From Labia minor (Eukaryota; Arthropoda; Insecta; Dermaptera; Spongiphoridae): a stretch of DNA of 64,000 bases. The DNA is taken from positions 44,095,155 to 44,159,154 of the forward strand of contig OY720347.1 in the NCBI GenBank assembly GCA_963082975.1, written 5' to 3'. The notes beneath the pieces were generated by a model, which was not told the DNA's origin, made no database searches, and worked only from the letters and a program-made list of their open reading frames with translations. Position 1 is the first letter of the stretch. Each line of letters starts with the position of its first letter. A program made the translations under genes and the position numbers. Positions 55,344-64,000 of this stretch are shown here, one piece after another.

Positions 55344-55689
55344 TTTACTGAGCACATGTACTAGAAACGTTAAAGTGAGGTTTGGTTGACAGTAAAGAAA
55401 ACACCAGCAAATGTTTTTTGGCAGTGCTACCAACATCATCTACATCCATTAGACCTACTTTTCCAATTTACTTATAAATATTATAATACTATAAATCTGT
55501 TTAAATTCTTTAAATATCGCTAAACGCAAAAATCTCGAAAAAAATGCATTTAACTATAAAATGTGAAGAAATGGTAGGTGATTCAGTTTTTTAAGCATCA
55601 TATTTGGATTCAGCAACCTAAAAAACATAATAATAAGGTATATTCATTAAAAAAGTTTTTTCATCATTGGCCTGTGTTATTAAGTTAAA

Positions 55690-56360
55690 TTATCGTAGAT
55701 ATAGGAGTAATATCTTTTTATTTAATATTATTATAGATTATCAAGTAAAAGTTTTTTACTGTTTTTTTTTTTTAAATTCATGTAAAAAATTAAATTAATT
55801 TTGTTCTTTCTTATCTTTTTTTCTAATTTGAAATTGATAAATAATACTAATATATTAATAATATAGGTGTCACTGATTTTTCTACTACCAATGTATTATT
55901 ATTATATCTATTATAGTGTAAACGTTTTTAATTAACCTTTATGTAAAACAATTTTTTTTATAACAGGGATTTCCAAGTAATTATACTACTTTAAACCTTA
56001 TAATTATACTATGCAATTTTTATTACATATTTTATATTTTTTTTCAATTCTTTCTAAATTTTACACAAACTAACTTTCACAAATCTAAAAGAAAGTTTTT
56101 TCTGATGTCTTTATTTAGTAAAGCCAAATTAAATATATTTATTATTATTTTGTTAATTTTTTAATATCCACGACCAGAACAACATCAAAACAAAAATAAA
56201 GAAAACTTTGCTCAAGACAGATTACTAAAAAACGATCATTAGGTATACGAAAAATATTGTTTTCAAAGAACTATTTATTTAATTGCTGCAAACCACGATA
56301 TATTCATTTTAAACTGAAATTGCAAACATCATTTGCAACTGGTTCAACTATTTGAAAAAT
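55690..56360. other. AT-rich intergenic, nothing recognised
   Basis: No ORF, terminal repeat or RNA gene was seen between the CACAGGCC element and the LINE fragment. Confidence 0.4.
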
Positions 56361-56362
56361 AG

Positions 56363-56515
56363 TATACGTCCGTTTGGAAGACCAAGGACGCGGTGGGTGT
56401 ACAATGTAGTAAGGGATGTGGGAGAGATGGGAGAATGTAGTAGTTGGATGGTTATGGCTCAGGAGAGGGAGAGAAATGTGGTTGCTGCGGCCAATAACTT
56501 TCGAAATCGTAGAAA
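56363..56515 (+). mobile_element. LINE 3' fragment
   Basis: acgtccgtttggaagaccaa, then gcggtgggtgtacaatgtag, then gttgctgcggccaataactt match the LINE C-terminal region. The AGAT tail has been lost (gaaatcgtagaaaaaat). Confidence 0.65.
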
Positions 56516-56865
56516 AAATATTCTGTAAACTTTACTTTCTTACATACTATAAGTGGATATTAAATATTAAAAACTGATTATTTAGTATAAGTGTGTGACA
56601 ACAGATAAACAACTCAAAATGATAATTTAATTAGATAATGTTAGATCAAAACAAATGTATATTGAAATTGAGTAAAAAAAGATAAAGTTAGATAAAGATA
56701 GGATAAAGTTGAATAAAAACCTTGATGAAAGTACATATGAAATGAGAAATAAGAAAAAATATACAACAATGGATAAGTTGCAAAATTGTTTGATTATTAG
56801 TTATTATTCAATTGTTGAAAAATCAATACATTTTAATAGATATATAATTTAAATTGTAATGTAAA

Positions 56866-59460
56866 TTACAAAATAGCAAATTCTTCAGCTGGCTTGGATG
56901 CAAATACATTTTTCACAATATTTTCTAATATTTTATCATACATCCCTTCTAACCCAATTACAATATCATCCATAACCTCTTTATCATTTTCATTTAAAAA
57001 TTTATTCGTATTATCACTAAGATCTTTATTTCCAAATAAATTTTCGAAATTAAAATATGATTTTCCTGGAATGATTTTACATTTAACATTTTGTGGTTCA
57101 ATATATTTTTTATTATCTTTGCCATTCTTTTCTTTCAAATCCATTTCGACTTTGATTAAGGTATTTGCTTTAAAAAAAACAGCATTTATAAAAATATAAT
57201 TCAAAAGTTAAGATTAATTGAAGAGTAACAAATACTTACCAGTTTTAATAGTAGTAGCTCCATTGCCATTAATTGGAAGAGCCAAAATTTTTCCACTCAC
57301 TTTGTATGTCCCTTCGAATAGCGATAAAGGGTTATCTAATGTAAATTTTAAGTGTCCTGATTTAATATCATACCTAAAATATTAAATACTAGTTTATATA
57401 AATATATGATAAAAAATAGATCTTTTAAAGGATATTAAAAACTTACTCCACATCTTTTATAGCAGATTCTGGAATATTATTAAGTTTTACGTTGGAGAAT
57501 TCTAACTGTACTTGAGTTGGTCCTCCTCTGTTCTCATTCACAATTGCATGAGGAATATCTATTGGACCTAAAGACATGAGTCCAATTTCTCTGTTGCCTT
57601 TAAAACAATAATTCAAATTAATTAATGCCTATACTAACAATGAAGAATATCAAATAATAAATTAAATAATTAAGTTTTAAGTAATTATATGAATAAACTT
57701 TGATTAGTGTTTAAATAAATATTATTCTTATACCATAAATACAATATTACTTATACAATAAATAATAATAATAATATTAAATTATAATTAGCAACTCATA
57801 TCAGCAATATAAGCAATATCAGTCTAAATTTAAAAATAATATAAATGATCAATTATATTTTAATCAAAAACTTACCTTTCGGATAATTAAAATTTAATTA
57901 ATAAAATACTATATTCTATCTAAACATAAAATTGTTAAAATATGTAAAAAAATCACGTGAATAAATGATTTAAGAAATAGTTTTATTGGTATTTTGAGAT
58001 TATTATTATTATTATGAGGGCAGGTTAATAAGTCTCGGAATCTCTTAAATGAAATGGCAACATTGCTTCAGTCAGCAGGAAACTATCCTGTCGAAATGTG
58101 AACCAGTTGAGTCTCTTTAGTTTTTGTTTAACATCCATCCATCCATCCATTAATATTATACTATGATTTGAAAAGAAAATTAAATAAAGTAAATTTACAT
58201 GAAAATCCATGAATTGGGATCCTTCATCCCCTCTATTCTCCGGATTTAGTCCAGAGTGACTGGTTTTCAAACCTGAAGAAATGGAGATTTAACTCCAACG
58301 ATGAAATCATTTCACAAACAAATCTTTATTGATGTCTTTGACAAAACTTATTTTTTGGAAGGGGTAAAAAAAGTAACGAAGGGATGACGACGTGAATAGA
58401 GCTCAAGGGAGACTAGGTTGAAAAATAAAATAATTTTTTAATAAATAAGCGGGAGTGTCCTCCCCTAGACTTTCCCGCATATAAATAGGTATAAAGAGTT
58501 GTGAATGAATATTTAGAATGTGTAAATTTGGTATAGATAAAGAGCCAGTTCGTATTAGTTTATTGGTGTCAAATTTGATATTTGGTAACATTTATATATA
58601 TATATATATATATATAGAATAAAGTGCTACTTCCGGTTAACCGATATTTTAAATGTAAAAAAACAGATATGGATATAATATAAATATTTTTAATTTTATT
58701 TTATTTATAATATATAAGGGCTGGCTGTGATGTCATGAAGTGCTGGGTGACGTCATATAATTTTAAATTAAGAAAAAACTAATGAAGATGATTTTTCTCG
58801 AGGATAAAACCAATACAAAGTGCATAACACGTGGAGATATGTCCTCACGTGAAATTTGATATGAAAATAACCCTTCACTTCCTCTCTTCGATCGGCAATA
58901 CTAGCACTTCCGGTTTCCGGATTTGCACCAAAAGTTGATCAATTCATCCTACTGATGTATTAAGTAAATATACCAAATTTCATCAAAATCCGTTGAGCCG
59001 TTCAGGCTGTACACATCTATACGGACGAACGGACAGACATCATGCTAAAAATACTATTTTCTGTTAAGAAAATGCATGATTCGTGGAGATATGTACCTAA
59101 AAATATCCATAGGTGAAATTTGGTGTGAAAACAATACCTCCCTTACTATCGTCGGTCGGTAAAATAGAAACGCTACTTGTATAGTTAAAATGTCACTTCC
59201 GGTAGTCAGATCATGATGAAATTTGGTATCTCAATTTTTTTCATATTTTTAAATCTATATACAAAATATGAAGCAAATATCTCGAAGCAAACTGGTACTT
59301 TACTTGAAAGGTAAACGCAACCAGTGTAGGTAAAGTACCACTTCCGGTTAACCGATTTTGACGAAATTTTGATAGAAATCTACAAACTGTGAATAATATC
59401 GGTGTACCAAATTTCGAAGTCCTAGCTTGATTAGTTTTTGAGTAAATTTGCTTACAGACA

Positions 59461-59491
<31 letters not shown>

Positions 59492-62400
59492 CATACATAC
59501 ATACATACATACATACATACACACACACAGACATAATTCGAAAAATGGTATTTTCCGACTCAGGGAGGTCTAAAACGTCAAGATCTATCGAAATCTCGAA
59601 GTCGAAATTTTTGACGATTCCAATACTTCCCTTATACGAAGTATGCGGGAAAGTAAAAACCTGTGTTTCATTCAAAAAGTCACGGACTTATTGACCTGCC
59701 TTCGTATAATTATTGAAATATTTCAACCAAGGTAAATTAGTTATATTTAAAAATTTTGTATTTTTAATTTGATATAATTAATTACACACAAAGTAATAAT
59801 TTTTAAGGTAATTATTTACATCCATGGTTCCGAGATAGAAATGATTGTCCCCAAGAGGGCGAGGCCTTCAACCAAGCTTGGCTTTAGGTCAAGAGATGGC
59901 GCGGCCTTCACCATTGTGTTTGCTTTGCCCAATAGATAGCGCAATTAAAATAATTTTTTTGAATGACTTTAGTATGAATTTAACTTTTTTTAAAATAAAA
60001 TAAACCGAATTTAAAAAACCGAAAAAGCGTTGAAATGACTTTAGTATAAATCTAACTATTTCTAAAATAAAATAAACCGAATTTTTCTATTTAATTATAA
60101 AATAAAGGACCCTTTAATGCGTAAATAATTAATTTTACTGTTATATATTTATAAAGAAACACCAAAAGAATGCTGAATGTTAATTACAATTTTTTAAGAG
60201 ACATCCTTAATAAATAGAAAAATAATAATTATTAAATAATATAAATAATATTTAATTATAATCTAATCTAAGAAAATAAAAGTTTGAATCTATTTGAAGG
60301 TTGATCTTTTTATATATAATTAATCTTAAATTAAATATTTTTTAATATTAAAAATAAATAAAAAAACATTTATAAATATTTAGGGAAATTTTGCAATTAA
60401 TATATATTTAAATTCAAATTGTATTTAATTACGGTATCTACTGGGCAAGGTGAAGGTCTCGCCCTTTTGCGATCATAAGTCATACTATAACTGTCAAAAC
60501 ATGGCTCCCACCCCCAATTTATATACAATATTTATATTTTTCTCCCGTAAACACGAAATTTCCATAAAATATATCATATCAAAATTAAATCAGGATAATC
60601 TAAGGTACGCATTGGTATTTTTTTTCCAATCCATCGAGGGAAGGACTAAATGATACCAGTACCTAATAATTATATTCATTATTCATACATAAATTGAAGT
60701 TTATTAATTAAATAATATATTTCTATTGATTTTTTCAAGTCCAATCTGTTAATTCAAAGCATTATTTTCATATTTTATTTAATAATTTTCAAACTTAAAT
60801 AAAAATTAATTTCCGTTTAAATTTACTCTAATAAATAGTGACATTTTTTTCTTCTTTGGTTGCCAATAGTAGTTAACCATTTATTATTAAAAATAAACTT
60901 TTAACGATTGAATCTTATTTAATTTTTTTACATTATATTTACGATTTGAACTTTAAATAAGATTAAATGATTATATCTAATACTCACCTTTCGGATAATT
61001 ATCTAGAATATGTTGAATTGCTTTTTGTAAACATTCATTCACACCTTTCTCTTCTTTTAAGTTACAAATTCTTCCTGCATATTTCTCTAAAAAATTGAAA
61101 CAATATTTTAAAAAATACATAAATTAAAATACAATAAGTTGACCTGTGGCCAGGTCCGAACCGACCGACGGTTTGAAATAAATTAATTTCTAGCTACAGA
61201 AACAATTTCAAATAATTTTAATATATCTATTAATGTAATTAAAAACAGATATTTTTAATTTTATTTTATTTATAATATATATGTAAGACCAGGCTGTGAC
61301 GTCATGAATGGCTGGATGACGTCATATAATTTTAAATTAAGAAAAAAACTAATAAAAATGATTTTTCTCGAAAATAAAACCAATACAAAGTCCATGATTC
61401 GTGGTGATATGTAAAAAATCTCCTTATGTGAAATTTGGTGCGAAAATAACCCTTCCCTTCCTATCGTCGATCGCTAATACTACCTCTTCCGGTTTCCGGA
61501 TTTACACCAAAAGTTGATCAATTCATCCCACTGATGCATTAAGCAAATATACCAAATTTCATCAAAATCCGTTGAGCCGTTCAGGCTGTACACATCTATA
61601 CGGACGGACGGCCGGACGGACAGACATCATGCTAAAAATACTTTTTTCTGTTAAGAAAATGCATGATTCGTGGAGATATGTAAAAATCTCCACATGTGAA
61701 ATTTGGTGTGAAAACAATACCTCCCTTACTATCGTCGGTCGGTAAAAATTATGAAAATGAAGTTATTTATCATTCCAAAAATAAACATACTGGTTTTCAT
61801 GAGATAAACCACCAGTTTTAGTTTGAAATCAAACTACTATTTAAATAAGTTGACCTGTGGCCAGGTCCGAACCGACCGACTGTTTGAAGTAAATTAATTT
61901 CCAGCTACAGAAACAATTTCAAATAATTTTAATATATCTATTAATGTAATAAAAAACAGATATAGATATAACATAAATATTTTTAATTTTATTTTATTTA
62001 CAATATATATATGTAAGACCAGGCTGTGACGTCATGAATGGCTGGATGACGTCATATAATTTTAAATTAAGAAAAAACTAATAAAGATGATTTTTCTCGA
62101 GAATAAAACCAATACAAAGTGCATGATTTGTGGTGATATGTAAAAAATCTCCTCATGTGAAATTTGGTGTGAAAATAACCTTTCCCTTCCTATCGTCGAT
62201 CGCTAATACTACCACTTCCGGTTTCCGGATTTGCACCAAAAGTTGATTAATTCATCCCACTGATGCATTAAGTAAATATACCAAATTTCATCAAAATCCG
62301 TTGAGCCGTTCAATCTGTACACATCTATACGGCCGGACGGACAGACATCATGCTAAAAATACTTTTTTCTGTTAAGAAAATGCATGATTCGTGGAGATAT

Positions 62401-62672
62401 GTAAAAATCTCCTCATGTGAAATTTGGTGTGAAAAAATGAAATTATCATATTTGTTAAAACCCAAAATTTTTCTCCTTTTCAACCCCTTTTGCAGGTTTT
62501 AAAATAAATTATAATAAAATATATATCAATAATTTAAAAATAATGGAAATTAAAATGAAAAATCCCAAAGATCTTTTAATCGATCAAATAATATTCTTAA
62601 CGAACCTATGATCGCTGAAAAAGCAAGATTAAAAATAACAAAGAATATCACAGAATGTTTTAGTGAGAACAT
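56866..62672 (-). CDS. Takeout/JHBP-family secreted carrier, gene 3
   Basis: Exons in transcription order: 62672-62606 (67 nt), 61086-60988 (99), 57597-57447 (151), 57373-57240 (134), 57167-56866 (302, stop), 250 residues. Sequence and flanks are closest to gene 2 (signal peptide MFSLKHSVIFFVIFNLAFSA; exon 2 nearly identical), so they are a recent duplicate pair. Intron 1 gained two ACCGACCGACG elements and intron 2 gained a mariner relic, the composite element and an inverted-repeat element, taking it from ~0.5 to ~3.4 kb. Exon 1 has donor GTTCGT where gene 2 has GTAAGT, which should splice less well. A 13-nt copy of the exon 2 end with its own GTAAG donor sits at 57876-57888. The reading frame is intact, so the gene could be functional, but its splicing is the doubtful point. 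Confidence 0.83.
57876..57888 (-). pseudogene. Partial duplicate of takeout exon 2 (3' end plus donor)
   Basis: ctttcggataatt is identical to the start of exon 2 at 60988-61000. It is preceded by cttac, i.e. GTAAG in transcript sense, a strong donor. Sequence beyond it (aaaatttaattaa) is unrelated to exon 2. No acceptor or remaining exon is attached. Confidence 0.55.
58019..59699 (+). mobile_element. Mariner relic split by the composite element
   Basis: Left end aggttaataagtctcggaat and inverted right end aggtcaataagtccgtgact match as mariner-type terminal repeats. Between them, + strand codons near 58228-58425 read ILHPLYSPDL, then LKKWRFNSNDEIIS and DKTYF, then a GDYVEK-like tail with changes: the C-terminus of a mariner transposase. 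The N-terminal and central parts are deleted. The composite element (58444-59659) sits in the 3' untranslated part. Confidence 0.75.
58444..59659 (-). mobile_element. Composite short element with TTTCCCGCATA ends, copy 2
   Basis: The reverse complement of 37662-38854 with very few differences. The microsatellite is longer here ((acat)n, 59458-59520 as read on +). Flanks are unrelated to those of copy 1: mariner here, hAT there. Confidence 0.85.
59850..60472. mobile_element. Fold-back element with GGGCGAG arms
   Basis: ccaagagggcgaggccttca at the left is inverted at the right (tgaaggtctcgcccttttgc). A third, direct, related unit (caagagatggcgcggccttc) lies at 59892-59911. The interior is AT-rich without coding content. 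It lies in takeout gene 3 intron 2. Confidence 0.6.
61138..61747 (+). mobile_element. ACCGACCGACG-family element, copy in takeout 3 intron 1 (a)
   Basis: Full length, from gttgacctgtggccaggtcc to ctatcgtcggtcggtaaaa. Host sequence on both sides aligns with takeout gene 2 intron 1, where the corresponding site (aatacaaaaattatg, 48720-48734) is empty. Confidence 0.88.
61849..62438 (+). mobile_element. ACCGACCGACG-family element, copy in takeout 3 intron 1 (b)
   Basis: Starts gttgacctgtggccaggtcc; the right end stops at catgtgaaatttggtgtgaa, lacking the terminal ~45 bp (cctcccttactatcgtcggt..). Host sequence resumes as in takeout gene 2 (attatcatatttgt). The 3' truncation distinguishes it from copy (a). 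Confidence 0.85.
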
Positions 62673-62759
62673 TTTGCAAGACTATAATTTAAACACAATC
62701 CGTACTCCCTTTATATAAAGTTGCTATAATTAATGAAAAAAACTTTCCTTGAAAAACAA

Positions 62760-63215
62760 ATAGTAATTTTTTTTTTCTGAATCAATTAAACAAAACTTAT
62801 TATTGTTATAAAGAATTTTATTAAGGATAAACATTTTAAAAAATATTTAACCTTCAATTTGAATTAGAATAAACGAATGAAGAATAAGGATGAAAACTAT
62901 CTTATTTTAAATTATTTCTTTAGAAAAATTTAAAAAATTTGATCAGGTCGCCCCTTTTGGTTCTCAATTTGTGATTTGTGAGTCAACGTATATCATGTCC
63001 CTGTCGAATGCCTGTTAAAATAGAAAACATAAATATTAAAAATTTACGATAAGATGCTAAAAATTTTGAGAATTTGTTCAAATTTATAGACAAGATTAAA
63101 TTATTAAACTGAATTTAATCTTCATTATTTATTTGAACTATTTATTACTTATTTGTTATTTAGTATGATATATAATTTATATTTTGTAATAATTAATTAT
63201 TTATTCTTCTAGTCT
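62760..63215. other. Upstream of takeout gene 3
   Basis: The first part resembles the upstream flank of gene 2 (acattttaaaaaatatttaacc is shared at ~49213 and ~62832), so the duplication includes promoter-proximal DNA. No other element was recognised. Confidence 0.5.
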
Positions 63216-63226
63216 ATTCTTCATAT

Positions 63227-63457
63227 CAGTGGCGTCGGGCCGAAAGGGGGCACTTGCCCCCTCCTCCAAACATTGTGCAAAAAATAAATTAATTTAAAAG
63301 TGATTAGTTTTGTAACTGAGAACCCAAAAGTAAAAAAACATCCTTAAATTACATAAAAGTTATACGTAATTGTTATGAATAAATAACTTATTTTGTCAAA
63401 ATATTTTCCGGACGAGACCCCAGGACCCCCTACATAATAGATCACGCTACGCCCCTG
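63227..63457. mobile_element. hAT-type short element, 231 bp
   Basis: Left end cagtggcgtcgggccgaaag, right end cacgctacgcccctg. Flanks are cttcatat (63219-63226) and cttcattt (63458-63465), an 8-bp duplication with one mismatch. Non-coding. Confidence 0.82.
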
Positions 63458-63469
63458 CTTCATTTTATA

Positions 63470-64000
63470 ATATATTCTATAAATCATTATATTTAGACAA
63501 AATCATTTATTGAAGTCCTGAAACTTCCATGAGTAGATGAAAAAGTAGGAGAAAATAAAAATCAAGAATTTTTCTCCGGGGAACACTGAACTTATCACAA
63601 TAGAATCGGTGATGATTAATTTCTCTCTTTGTTTGGATGGGTCAGCGAAGGCTGGTTTATTTTTCTTGATGGGACATCTATGATACGAAAAAAATCGTTT
63701 TGGGATAAATGATGGATGATGACTAATCAATGGATTAAATGACTTTTGTTTCTGAAATGCCTTTTAGTCCCAAACAAAATAATAATATAGATATATATTA
63801 TAAACTTTATTAATTTTCACCTCTTCTTCAAAATATTTTAGACAATTTTTCAAAAAAGTATAATTAACAATTATTTTATAGTCAAATGGAAAATAAATTA
63901 AACAAAAAATATCCATAATCTATGTAAAGTTATAGTTTTTATTTTATGTCTACAAAAATAGATATTATCTTTATTAACTTATTCATATGAAATTACTGCA
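63470..64000. other. AT-rich end of window
   Basis: A 75-codon minus-strand ORF (63503-63730) has no recognisable domain. No splice-linked exon or repeat terminus could be supported. Confidence 0.4.

Larger units (their letters stand above)
53381..55675 (-). mobile_element. Unassigned DNA transposon with CACAGGCC ends and TTA flanks
   Basis: The left end cacaggccaacaaaaaaatt and the inverse of the right end (cacaggccaatgatgaaaaa) begin identically. Both carry tttttt-rich spacers and then tgctgaatccaaat at 60-70 bp in, giving structured ~75-85-bp inverted repeats. TTA directly flanks both sides (53378-53380 and 55676-55678). Inside, on the minus strand, is a broken cysteine-rich gene (55343-54427). 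A hAT element (53544-54303) is nested between the gene's 3' end and the left terminus. Without that nested element and its 8-bp TSD the unit would be ~1.53 kb. A coding deletion suggests it is a non-autonomous derivative of a longer element. Confidence 0.75.

Noticed and set aside
59458..59525. (ACAT)n tandem array as a CRISPR or structured repeat
   Set aside because: It is a simple 4-bp microsatellite without spacers, located inside a eukaryotic mobile element.
58444..59659. Segmental duplication explaining the inverted pair at 37.7 and 58.4 kb
   Set aside because: Flanking DNA differs completely (hAT relic versus mariner relic) and the match stops at the element ends.

Overview
This is an AT-rich, intron-rich, transposon-dense animal nuclear window, most likely from an insect. 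The insect call rests on three tandem takeout/juvenile-hormone-binding-protein (JHBP) genes plus a sulfonylurea-receptor-type ABC transporter. I cannot name the species. There is nothing prokaryotic: coding sequence is split into short exons with GT-AG junctions, and no rRNA, tRNA or CRISPR was seen.

Layout. About 1.8-5.9 kb (+): the six 3' exons of an aminoacylase-1-like M20 peptidase; the N-terminal exons lie upstream of the window. About 11.6-30.3 kb (+): a complete 28-exon sulfonylurea receptor (SUR, ABCC8/9-like). I rebuilt it exon by exon; all phases close and it gives about 1675 residues, TMD0-L0-TMD1-NBD1-TMD2-NBD2. About 32.7-36.2, 47.3-49.0 and 56.9-62.7 kb (-): three tandem takeout/JHBP genes of five exons with nearly identical exon sizes (67/99/148-151/134/302 nt), each encoding a secreted protein of 249-250 residues.

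Nearly everything else is mobile DNA, often nested. It includes hAT-type elements (several with intact 8-bp target duplications), three mariner relics, a Tigger/pogo relic, a LINE with many 3' fragments ending in AGAT repeats, Ty3/gypsy and BEL/Pao relics, and several families of short inverted-repeat elements. At least two families share a core with the motif accaaatttcatcaaaat.

Most notable is a 2.3-kb unit at 53.4-55.7 kb. It has about 75-85 bp structured terminal inverted repeats beginning CACAGGCC, a 3-bp TTA flank on both sides, and a broken cysteine-rich gene that I cannot assign to any transposase superfamily. A second is a 1.2-kb composite element present twice in opposite orientation, once inside a hAT relic and once inside a mariner relic, which shows it moves as a unit. 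Paired comparison of takeout genes 2 and 3 exposes empty target sites that date two insertions of another short element after the gene duplication.

The host genes have no evident functional link beyond adjacency: amino-acid deacylation, a K-ATP-channel-type regulator, and secreted hydrophobic-ligand carriers.
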